Source: Bacteroidota bacterium
GTDB taxonomy: Bacteria; Bacteroidota; Bacteroidia; Bacteroidales; FEN-979
Reading direction: 5' to 3'
DNA length: 8,682 bases
NCBI GenBank assembly: GCA_026391755.1
Contig: JAPLDN010000409.1
Location: forward strand, 1-8,682
The notes under the pieces were generated by a model. The model made no database searches and was not told the DNA's origin. It saw only the letters and a list, made by a program, of their open reading frames with translations. Shown here one piece after another: positions 1 to 5,865 of the stretch. Each line of letters opens with the position of its first letter. The first letter of the stretch is position 1. The translations under genes were made by a program, and so were the position numbers.

Positions 1-178
1 CAAGGAAACACGGATGCTGACTCTAGCTGTTATGCTTGGTTTGATCACTTATTATTTCCATGGGTTGATGAATAATTTCCTGGATTCCGACAAGGCATCT
101 GTACCGGTTTGGGGCTTTATTGCAATACTGATTGCCTTTGACCTGTATTACGTCCCGGGGAAGGAGAAACAAGGATAA
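1..178 (+). CDS. C-terminal end of a membrane protein, probably O-antigen ligase family (partial, 5' end outside window)
   Basis: An open frame enters from the left edge (first full codon at base 2) and gives 58 residues before a TAA at 176-178. Two hydrophobic stretches are visible: one around MLTLAVMLGLITYYFHG near the start and one around VWGFIAILIAFDLYY near the end, followed by a short charged tail (PGKEKQG). The sequence between them, HGLMNNFLDSDKASVP, resembles my recollection of the last periplasmic loop of O-antigen ligase/polymerase (WaaL/Wzy-like) proteins of Bacteroidota. Those proteins join or polymerise O-antigen units at the inner membrane, which suits a neighbourhood of lipid A genes. 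The family call rests on this short tail only; another polytopic membrane protein is possible. The next gene is convergent and its stop codon lies 14 bases away. Confidence 0.55.
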   Translation, partial: KETRMLTLAVMLGLITYYFHGLMNNFLDSDKASVPVWGFIAILIAFDLYYVPGKEKQG

Positions 179-192
179 ATCAGGGATTTTTC

Positions 193-1122
193 TTACCTGA
201 GTTTTCTCAGGAGATCAGGCAGCATTTTTACTGCGGCAATTTCTTTCCATTTTTTACGAGGATCATCGGCCGGAACACCCCAATAAGTTTTTCCGCCTTC
301 AAGAGATTTGTCAACCCCCGACATGGCCAGTACAATGGCTTTCTGTCCGATCACGAGGTCTTTATTGACCGAGACCCTGGCCCAAAGGATGACATCATCT
401 TCGATTCGGGACACTCCTGCAATGGCACAATGGGCACCGATCAGGCAATTACGGCCTACAAAGGTGTCGTGGCCGATCTGGACATGGTTGTCGAGTTTGG
501 TCCCGAAAGAAATCACTGTATCACCTGAAACGCCTTTGTCAATGGATGTGAGGGCGCCAATCTCCACCTTGTCTTCAATTACAACTTTACCGCAGGATTC
601 AAGTTTCTTCCATCCTTCGGGCCGGCGCTGGAAATAATAAGCATCTGCTCCCAAAACTGCGCCGGAATGTATGATGGCATCATCGCCTATCTCGGTATAG
701 TCGTAAATGCTGGCATTGGCATGGATGATGCAGTTCCTGCCTATTTTAACATGGTTCCCGATGAAAGCGCCGGGCTGGATAACGGTTCCTTCGCCTATCA
801 CTGCTGTCGGACTGATCATGCCGGAAGCCTTTTCGAACGGGCGGAAGCGGGTGGCCAGTGAAACGTAGGCATCAAATGGCTTATCGTGGATCAGGAGGAC
901 TTTGCCTTCAGGACAATCCACTTCTTTATTGATAAGGACAGTGGTGGCAGCCGAGTTTAAGGCCTTGCTATAGTACTTCGGATGGTCAACGAAGGTGAGG
1001 TCACCTGCTTCGACCATATGGATCTCGTTGATGCCGCTGACGATAAAGGAAGGGTCGCCTATCATGCGGGCGCCGATTATCCCGGCGACCTGGGAAAGTG
1101 TTAGTGGCTGGGGGAATTTCAT
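193..1122 (-). CDS. LpxD-like left-handed beta-helix acyltransferase (second, divergent LpxD paralog)
   Basis: A 309-residue protein with the LpxD domain order: an N-terminal uridine-binding-like domain (about 1-100, with GDLTFVDHPKYY), then hexapeptide repeats (about 104-265) that form a left-handed beta-helix, then a basic C-terminal helix. LpxD N-acylates UDP-3-O-acyl-glucosamine in lipid A synthesis. Here H218 (LDNHVQIGHD) matches the catalytic histidine, but the usual GSDGFGF motif reads GADAYYF (158-164), and the second histidine seen in true LpxD (IIGH) is absent. A canonical lpxD lies in the same window, so this paralog may act on another nucleotide sugar or acyl donor, or be a lipid A variant enzyme. 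I chose ATG 1122 (MKFPQPLTLSQVAG) because it aligns with the LpxD start. An upstream ATG at 1188 would add 22 residues encoded only by a GC-rich palindromic repeat. It lies 99 bases after efp with no separate promoter seen, so it is probably co-transcribed. Confidence 0.85.
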   Translation of the reverse strand: MKFPQPLTLSQVAGIIGARMIGDPSFIVSGINEIHMVEAGDLTFVDHPKYYSKALNSAATTVLINKEVDCPEGKVLLIHDKPFDAYVSLATRFRPFEKASGMISPTAVIGEGTVIQPGAFIGNHVKIGRNCIIHANASIYDYTEIGDDAIIHSGAVLGADAYYFQRRPEGWKKLESCGKVVIEDKVEIGALTSIDKGVSGDTVISFGTKLDNHVQIGHDTFVGRNCLIGAHCAIAGVSRIEDDVILWARVSVNKDLVIGQKAIVLAMSGVDKSLEGGKTYWGVPADDPRKKWKEIAAVKMLPDLLRKLR

Positions 1123-1136
1123 AAACAATATTTTTT

Positions 1137-1219
1137 GCTTTCGCTCGCATCTTCGCACCACCGCTGGGGTCTGCTGCGCTGCACCCAAGGCGGCTTGTGC
1201 GAAATGCCTCGCTTTCGCT
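1137..1219. repeat. GC-rich palindromic intergenic element with flanking 9-bp direct repeats
   Basis: The gap between efp and the lpxD-like gene is filled by a GC-rich block unlike the A/T-rich leaders elsewhere in the window. Its arms, 1147-1170 and 1183-1207, are imperfect inverted copies: GCATCTTCGCAC at 1147-1158 pairs with GTGCGAAATGC at 1197-1207 with one bulged base. Further in, CCGC pairs with GCGG and TGGGGT roughly with ACCCAA. The loop is about 12 bases (CTGCTGCGCTGC). The nonamer GCTTTCGCT occurs at both ends (1137-1145 and 1211-1219). This looks like a REP/MITE-like dispersed element or an RNA hairpin between two co-transcribed genes. Dispersal cannot be shown from one copy. Confidence 0.6.
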
Positions 1220-1221
1220 GT

Positions 1222-1788
1222 TTAACCTTTCACCCGTTCTGCGTATTCCCCAATCCTGGTATCAACCTTGATAACCTCATCGTTTTCGATGAATAGGGGT
1301 ACGCGCACCTTGGCGCCGGTTTCTACTGTAGCGTCCTTTAAGGTGTTGGTTGCGGTATTTCCACGAAGCCCGGGTTCAGTGTAAATGATTTTCAGGATCA
1401 CAAAGGGAGGTAGTTCGCAGGAAAGCGGGGTCTCAGTGTCGGCATGGAAAACGATTTCAACTTCCTGTCCTTCTTTGAGGTACTGGGGAGCATTGATAAG
1501 TTCTTCGTTGATAAACGTCTGCTCGTAAGTTTCGGTATGCATGAAATGGTATCCCAAATGATCCTTGAAGAGATACTGGTATTTACGGCGTTCAACACGA
1601 GCAATATCGATCTTTACCCCTGAATCGAAGGTATTTGAAATAACACGGCCATTCTTCAGGCTCTTGAGTTTTGTGCGAATGAATGCCGGGCCCTTGCCGG
1701 GTTTCACATGCTGAAATTCAACAATGGTGTAAAGATCGTTGTTATAATCGATGACCAGGCCGTTCCTGATATCTGCAGTTGTTGCCAT
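1222..1788 (-). CDS. efp: Translation elongation factor P
   Basis: A 188-residue protein, the usual EF-P length, with three OB-like domains. EF-P binds between the P and E sites of stalled ribosomes and promotes peptide bond formation at polyproline stretches. Domain I carries the acceptor loop KPGKGPAF, with K32 at the tip corresponding to the lysine that is modified in E. coli. The C-terminal region has the family signatures YTEPGLRGNTATN, VRVPLFIENDEVIKVDTRIGEY and a short basic end. The start ATG at 1788 gives MATTADIRNG, the normal EF-P N-terminus. No Shine-Dalgarno sequence precedes it; the leader is A/T-rich. A TAnnTTTG promoter lies about 40 bases upstream. No lysine-modifying enzyme (EpmA/EpmB type) is encoded in this window, so the modification state of K32 is unknown. 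Confidence 0.97.
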   Translation of the reverse strand: MATTADIRNGLVIDYNNDLYTIVEFQHVKPGKGPAFIRTKLKSLKNGRVISNTFDSGVKIDIARVERRKYQYLFKDHLGYHFMHTETYEQTFINEELINAPQYLKEGQEVEIVFHADTETPLSCELPPFVILKIIYTEPGLRGNTATNTLKDATVETGAKVRVPLFIENDEVIKVDTRIGEYAERVKG

Positions 1789-1825
1789 AAATTGTAATGA
1801 ATTGATTGATCATTAAAAAGGGCTG

Positions 1826-1856
1826 CAAAGGTAGCAATATTTTCCGAAACTGAAAA
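1826..1856 (-). promoter_or_regulatory. Promoter of efp (TTTTC-N18-TACCTTTG)
   Basis: Read on the minus strand, TACCTTTGC (box at 1833-1826) is an exact match to the Bacteroidota -7 consensus TAnnTTTG. TTTTC at 1856-1852 lies 18 bases further upstream in the -33 region. The predicted transcript start is near 1820, giving a leader of about 30 nt before ATG 1788. The box separates efp from the upstream ABC gene, so efp probably starts its own unit. The promoter class is established for the phylum; activity here is inferred. Confidence 0.7.
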
Positions 1857-1863
1857 TGTTGCT

Positions 1864-1903
1864 GAGATATCGGGATGTTGGGATAACGGGATAGCTGGAT
1901 AGC
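1864..1903. repeat. Degenerate 8-bp tandem repeat, five copies
   Basis: Five consecutive octamers on the plus strand read GAGATATC, GGGATGTT, GGGATAAC, GGGATAGC and TGGATAGC, consensus GGGATANC. The array starts 3 bases from the stop of the ABC ATPase gene and ends 7 bases upstream of the TTTTC element of the efp promoter. It occupies most of the 118-base gap between those genes. The copies differ from one another, so it is an old array rather than a freshly slipping one. Confidence 0.65.
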
Positions 1904-1906
1904 GAA

Positions 1907-2530
1907 TTATGATTTGAAATCTTCTATCTGCAGCGATTTCACAGCGAACGCCGATTCCTGTGCCTGCTGGTTTGAACATATTATCAAGGTGCGCTCCCCT
2001 GCATATTCACGCACCAGCTGCAGATACCATTCCATCCCGGCTTTATCGAGGTTCATCACAGGCTCGTCAAGCAGGAGCAGGGGCACATTGCTGAACATCG
2101 CAAGGGCCAGCTTTACCCTTTGTTTCATCCCGGAAGAATACTGCCGTATAACTTTGGACTTTCTTACTTTCAGGTCAAGGATCTCCCTGACCCTGTTTGC
2201 ATTCATTCCCGGTAAATAGGGTTTGAATGAAAAATGAAAATCCAGCATCTCCTCGAGGGTGAAATCCTCTATGATCTCAAGGTAAGGGGCAACCATTGAA
2301 AGCTGTCGGAATACCAGGTTGTCGGGAATCTCTTTGCCGTCGAGTTCATACTTTATTTTTCCTGAAGTGGGATGGATGCTCCCGGCTATGATCTGGAGCA
2401 GGGTTGATTTGCCTGAGCCGTTGCGGCCAAGGATGGCGCAGGTTTCACCCGAATGAAGGTCCAGGGAAACATTCCGGAATATCCACTCCGTGTTGAATTT
2501 TTTTCCAATGCCATCCAGATAAATATTCAT
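1907..2530 (-). CDS. ABC-type ATPase without an adjacent permease, atypical Q- and H-loops
   Basis: A 207-residue single nucleotide-binding domain. Visible motifs in order: Walker A GRNGSGKST (35-43), signature YSSGMKQRVKLA (131-142), Walker B LLLLDEP (151-157, catalytic E156), and a D-loop around NLD (160-162). The sequence resembles the short CcmA-like/export-type ATPases found in Bacteroidota. Two positions are unusual. Where the Q-loop glutamine is expected the protein reads MVAPYLE (P82), and the switch histidine after the last core strand is replaced in IICSNQQ (N187). No transmembrane partner is encoded next to it, so it either pairs with a permease elsewhere or has a non-transport role. 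It starts 15 bases after lpxA and probably belongs to the lpx unit, hinting at lipid A or envelope traffic, but the substrate is unknown. The start at 2530 gives a normal ABC N-terminus (MNIYLDGIGKKF). Confidence 0.85.
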   Translation of the reverse strand: MNIYLDGIGKKFNTEWIFRNVSLDLHSGETCAILGRNGSGKSTLLQIIAGSIHPTSGKIKYELDGKEIPDNLVFRQLSMVAPYLEIIEDFTLEEMLDFHFSFKPYLPGMNANRVREILDLKVRKSKVIRQYSSGMKQRVKLALAMFSNVPLLLLDEPVMNLDKAGMEWYLQLVREYAGERTLIICSNQQAQESAFAVKSLQIEDFKS

Positions 2531-2545
2531 GAAAAAGATCCCGGA

Positions 2546-3340
2546 TCAGTCTGAAGATTTACGTTTTGTCAGGCCTTTCATTATTCCTCTGGAGGAATTG
2601 GCGATGAACGAAAGGATCTCATCCCGCTCAGGAGTGGCGGGCATCTCGGTTTCAATCATTCGCACTGCCTTTGAAACGTTGTAGCCCCTGACAAAGATAA
2701 TACGGTAGATATCCTGGATATAATTGATCATTTCGGAACTGAAGCCACGGCGGCGCAGGCCGATGGAATTCACCCCGACATACGAAAGGGGTTCCCTGGC
2801 GGCTTTGGTGTATGGAGGAACATCCTTGCTTACCCCTGAACCTCCTCCGATGAATGCATGGGCCCCGATATGAACGAACTGGTGAACGGCAACCACGCCT
2901 CCCAGGATAGCCCAGTCGTCAAGATAGATATGGCCGGCCAGTGCTGAATAACCTCCCATGATCACATTATTGCCAACAACGCAGTCATGGGCTATATGGA
3001 CGTAGCCCATAAGCAGGCAGTTGTCGCCAATAACGGTTTCGTAACTTGCTTTGGTTCCGCGGTTTATCGTGACATATTCGCGGATGGTGGTGTTGTTTCC
3101 GATCCTGACTATGGTATCCTCTCCTCCGAATTTCAGGTCCTGGGGAATGGCCGAGATCACCGCACCGGGAAAGATCTTGCAGTTCTTTCCGATCCTGGCG
3201 CCTTCCATGATGGTCACATTGGGGCCAATCCAGGTGCCTTCTTCAATGATCACATTTTTATCGATGGTCACAAAGGGCTCAATCACAACATTGGGAGCAA
3301 TTTTTGCCTGGGGATTTACGTATGCAAGAGGTTGATTCAT
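2546..3340 (-). CDS. lpxA: UDP-N-acetylglucosamine 3-O-acyltransferase LpxA
   Basis: A 264-residue cytoplasmic acyltransferase for the first step of lipid A synthesis: transfer of an R-3-hydroxyacyl chain from ACP to the 3-OH of UDP-GlcNAc. Hexapeptide repeats (about 8-185) form the beta-helix, followed by a helical C-terminal domain with the LpxA signature GVNSIGLRRRGFS (189-201). H118 in HIAHDC corresponds to catalytic H125 of E. coli; H137 (AGH) and H153 (AVHQF) match H144 and H160. The acyl-ruler position (E. coli G173) aligns with G166 in IGGGSG, so a bulky ruler residue that would force short chains is absent. It starts 6 bases after the lpxC-fabZ stop codon, with no Shine-Dalgarno sequence, which suggests coupled translation. 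Length matches the family (about 260). Confidence 0.97.
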   Translation of the reverse strand: MNQPLAYVNPQAKIAPNVVIEPFVTIDKNVIIEEGTWIGPNVTIMEGARIGKNCKIFPGAVISAIPQDLKFGGEDTIVRIGNNTTIREYVTINRGTKASYETVIGDNCLLMGYVHIAHDCVVGNNVIMGGYSALAGHIYLDDWAILGGVVAVHQFVHIGAHAFIGGGSGVSKDVPPYTKAAREPLSYVGVNSIGLRRRGFSSEMINYIQDIYRIIFVRGYNVSKAVRMIETEMPATPERDEILSFIANSSRGIMKGLTKRKSSD

Positions 3341-3346
3341 GGGATT

Positions 3347-4738
3347 TTATTTTCGGGTTACCTGTGCCATCATATCAGCTTCCATCACAACTTTATTGCC
3401 AACGTAGGCCACGCCTTTCATGGAAATCAATCCGCGGCGGATAGGGGCCGACAATTGGTTGAAGAATACGAGGGTATCGCCAGGCACGACTTTACTTCTG
3501 AACTTGACGTTTTCTATTTTAACGAATAAGGTAGTGTAATTATGCGGGTCGTCTACTGTGCTTAATGAGAGGATCCCGCCTGTCTGCGCCATGGCTTCGA
3601 TCTGCAGAACTCCGGGCATCACGGGTTCCTGTGGAAAATGGCCTACGAAGAAGGCCTCGTTAATGGTCACATTTTTCAGTCCGACCACGTAATCGCTTCC
3701 CATCTCTATAATACGGTCGATCAGCAGGAAGGGATAACGGTGAGGAAGCATCTTCTGGATCTGGTTGATGTCGTACAGCGTCTTGGTAAGGTCGAATTTA
3801 TGCCCTTCCTGGTGCTTCTTCTCCTTTTTTATATGTTTCTTTATCAGCTTTGCAAACTGAACATTCGAATAATGCCCCGGCCTCGTGGCAATGATATGTG
3901 CCTTTATGGGCATGCCAACCAGGGTGAGATCCCCGATAATATCCAGGAGTTTATGCCTTGCAGGTTCGTTTGGGAACTGCAGGTCGAGGTTGTTCAGAAT
4001 GCCTTCGCTGGGCAGCACTTCAACCTTTGGCTTATGAAAGATCCCGGCAAGGTGGTCAAGCTCTTCTTTTGAAACGGCACGATTTACGAATACGATGGCA
4101 TTGCTGAGATCGCCTCCTTTAATGAGATTATTATTGAGGAGGTATTCCATTTCGTGAAGGAATACAAAGGTCCTGCAGTTTGCAATTTCATCTTTAAATT
4201 TGCGGATGTCGTTAAGGGTTGCATTTTGTGAGTGAAGAACCCTCGACTCGTAGTCGATCATGACCGAGAGCCTGTAATCCTTTGATGGCATTGCGATCAT
4301 CTCGACCTTTTTCTCTGGATTTGTATAGGTGATGATCTGGTTGAGCTCGAAATATTTCCTGGGGGCATTTTGTTCAACTGTACCAACGCCGCTAAGTGCT
4401 TCAACATAAAAACGTGAGCTGCCGTCGAGGATAGGCGTTTCCGACTGGTTCATCTCGATCAGCACATTGTCAATCTCCAGCCCTGTGAGGGCAGCCATCA
4501 CATGTTCAATTGTGTCGAACCTCGATCCCTCGTATTCAATGCTGGTCCCGCGGGAAGTGTCAACCACAAGGTCTACATCGGCATCCACGATGACATTATT
4601 GCCTAGATCGGTTCGCTTGAATTTAATGCCGTGGTTAGGCGGGGCAGGGTTGAAGGTCAGGGTTACGTCAAGGCCAGTATGCAGGCCCACACCTGAAACA
4701 CTGACGGCTGATTTTATCGTTTTTTGTTTATCACTCAT
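3347..4738 (-). CDS. lpxC-fabZ: Bifunctional LpxC deacetylase / FabZ 3-hydroxyacyl-ACP dehydratase
   Basis: A 463-residue fusion. Residues about 1-300 are LpxC, the zinc amidase that removes the acetyl group from UDP-3-O-acyl-GlcNAc, the committed step of lipid A synthesis. E78-H79 (IEHVMAAL), H262 and D266 (RHKLLDIIGDL) and H289 (RPGHYSN) match the catalytic and zinc residues of E. coli LpxC (E78, H79, H238, D242, H265). The offset after H79 indicates an insertion of about 24 residues. A lysine-rich linker (about 298-318, KKHIKKEKKHQEGHK) leads into FabZ (about 320-463), a hot-dog dehydratase with LPHRYPFLLIDRI, catalytic H367 in GHFPQEPVMPG, and E381 in IEAMAQ. FabZ acts on beta-hydroxyacyl-ACPs, the pool LpxA and LpxD use. 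The fusion is typical of Bacteroidota. It starts 16 bases after the lpxD stop codon. Confidence 0.97.
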   Translation of the reverse strand: MSDKQKTIKSAVSVSGVGLHTGLDVTLTFNPAPPNHGIKFKRTDLGNNVIVDADVDLVVDTSRGTSIEYEGSRFDTIEHVMAALTGLEIDNVLIEMNQSETPILDGSSRFYVEALSGVGTVEQNAPRKYFELNQIITYTNPEKKVEMIAMPSKDYRLSVMIDYESRVLHSQNATLNDIRKFKDEIANCRTFVFLHEMEYLLNNNLIKGGDLSNAIVFVNRAVSKEELDHLAGIFHKPKVEVLPSEGILNNLDLQFPNEPARHKLLDIIGDLTLVGMPIKAHIIATRPGHYSNVQFAKLIKKHIKKEKKHQEGHKFDLTKTLYDINQIQKMLPHRYPFLLIDRIIEMGSDYVVGLKNVTINEAFFVGHFPQEPVMPGVLQIEAMAQTGGILSLSTVDDPHNYTTLFVKIENVKFRSKVVPGDTLVFFNQLSAPIRRGLISMKGVAYVGNKVVMEADMMAQVTRK

Positions 4739-4742
4739 GAAT

Positions 4743-4746
4743 TCCT
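4743..4746 (-). promoter_or_regulatory. Shine-Dalgarno-like AGGA before lpxC-fabZ
   Basis: On the minus strand CAGGAATTCATG places AGGA 4 bases before the ATG at 4738. It is the only clear Shine-Dalgarno-like site among the starts in this window and supports this ATG. The spacing is short, so its use is uncertain. Confidence 0.4.
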
Positions 4747-4754
4747 GTTCGGTT

Positions 4755-5789
4755 TTACTCTTTATGGTCTTTTAGCACTTTCTCTAAATGGTTGATCCTT
4801 TTAACGATCTCGTCGAGGTTTGAGAGATGGATATAATTTCTCCTTGTTTTTTTAACATCAATTGCAGGGGAGCCAAGGACCATGGCGCCTTCCTCGGTGA
4901 TGGATCCTCCAATGCCCGACTGTGCTCCGATTTTCACACCATCGGCAATCGTAATATGACCGATAATGCCAACCTGGCCTGCGATCATGCAGTTCTTCCC
5001 GATCTTGGTCGACCCTGAAATGCCTGATTGTGCGGCTATCACCGTGTTTTCGCCAATTTCGACATTGTGGGCGATCTGGATCAGGTTATCCAGTTTCACA
5101 CCCTTTCTTATAATTGTCGATCCAAGGGTTGCGCGGTCAATGGTAGTGTTTGATCCTATCTCAACATGATCTTCAAGGACTACGTTCCCGATCTGGGGAA
5201 CCTTCTGGTAATTGTTGTCACTCTGGGGCGCGAAGCCAAAACCATCGCTGCCTATGATCACTCCCGAATGCAGGGTACAGTCATTTCCTACTACGCAGTC
5301 ACGGTAAATCTTCACACCGGGATAAATAGTGCTGTTATTCCCTACCTTCACATTGTCGCCAATATATACCTGGGGATAAATACTCACATTATCTCCCAGC
5401 AAGGCATTATCTCCAATGAAACTGAAAGCCCCGACCGAAAGGTCCTTGCCTGTTTTTGCAGAACCTGCAATAAATGCAAGGGAAGAAACTTCCTTCCTTC
5501 CTGCCGTCATGCTGTTGAACATTTCAAGCAGTTTTGCAAAGCTCTGGTATGGGTCGTCAACACGGATGAGGGTGGGGGCAACAGCCTGGGAAGGAGTAAA
5601 ATCTTTACTCACTACAACAATGGATGCCTGGGTCGTATAAATAAACTGTGTGTATTTAGGATTGGCCAGGAAAGTCATGGTTCCCGGTTTGCCTTCTTCG
5701 ATCTTGGAAAGGTTTGATACCCTGGTTTCGCCATTACCCTCAACTATTCCGTTGAGGAATCCGGCTATCTGTTGAGCACTGAACTCCAT
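4755..5789 (-). CDS. lpxD: UDP-3-O-acylglucosamine N-acyltransferase LpxD (canonical)
   Basis: A 344-residue protein of typical LpxD length. It transfers an R-3-hydroxyacyl chain from ACP to the free 2-amine of UDP-3-O-acyl-glucosamine, the third step of lipid A synthesis. The N-terminal uridine-binding domain (about 1-100, with GTMTFLANPKY) is followed by hexapeptide repeats (about 104-305) and a C-terminal helix (YIHLSNLDEIVKRINHLEK) like the ACP-binding helix of the family. Diagnostic motifs are GSDGFGFAP (180-188), TIDRATLG (216-223) and LIQIAHNVEIG with H241, equivalent to catalytic H239 of E. coli. H278 (IIGH) matches the second conserved histidine (H276). The start at 5789 gives MEFSAQQIAGFL, a standard LpxD N-terminus; there is no Shine-Dalgarno sequence. 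It is the first gene of the lpx unit, 76 bases after the HD gene, with a TAAATTTG box upstream. Confidence 0.97.
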   Translation of the reverse strand: MEFSAQQIAGFLNGIVEGNGETRVSNLSKIEEGKPGTMTFLANPKYTQFIYTTQASIVVVSKDFTPSQAVAPTLIRVDDPYQSFAKLLEMFNSMTAGRKEVSSLAFIAGSAKTGKDLSVGAFSFIGDNALLGDNVSIYPQVYIGDNVKVGNNSTIYPGVKIYRDCVVGNDCTLHSGVIIGSDGFGFAPQSDNNYQKVPQIGNVVLEDHVEIGSNTTIDRATLGSTIIRKGVKLDNLIQIAHNVEIGENTVIAAQSGISGSTKIGKNCMIAGQVGIIGHITIADGVKIGAQSGIGGSITEEGAMVLGSPAIDVKKTRRNYIHLSNLDEIVKRINHLEKVLKDHKE

Positions 5790-5809
5790 TGCTTTTGGTT
5801 AACGGGGTG

Positions 5810-5817
5810 CAAATTTA
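5810..5817 (-). promoter_or_regulatory. Probable -7 box of the lpxD promoter (TAAATTTG)
   Basis: On the minus strand TAAATTTGC matches the TAnnTTTG consensus and lies 20 bases from the lpxD ATG, so the leader would be only about 15 nt. A -33 element is not clear: TTTC at 5833-5830 is too close, and 18 bases upstream the sequence reads AGGGC. It would serve the lpxD-lpxC/fabZ-lpxA-ABC unit. Confidence 0.5.
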
Positions 5818-5865
5818 TCAATTTTTTTTGAAACAGCCCTTTTGAATTTTATAATATTCTGTAAA

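Noticed and set aside
196..211. Perfect 6-bp stem with TTTT loop (CCTGAG/CTCAGG) at the junction of the two convergent genes
   Set aside because: It could be a bidirectional terminator, but there is no T tract after the stem on either strand, and it lies within the last codons and stop-adjacent bases of the minus-strand gene.
1120..1188. Longer start for the LpxD paralog at ATG 1188 (22 extra residues)
   Set aside because: The extra residues are encoded by the palindromic repeat and do not look like an LpxD N-terminus; MKFPQPLTLSQVAG at 1122 does.
1704..1979. Minus-strand open frame of 91 codons spanning the efp start and the ABC gene end
   Set aside because: It overlaps two real genes in another frame, crosses the tandem repeat and the efp promoter, and has no recognisable motif.
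2987..3529. Plus-strand open frame of 180 codons opposite lpxA and lpxC-fabZ
   Set aside because: It is antisense to two clearly conserved genes, has no recognisable domain, and its length follows from the codon pattern of the opposite strand.
5166..5717. Plus-strand open frame of 183 codons opposite lpxD
   Set aside because: It is a shadow of the hexapeptide-repeat coding on the other strand, with no family resemblance or plausible start context.
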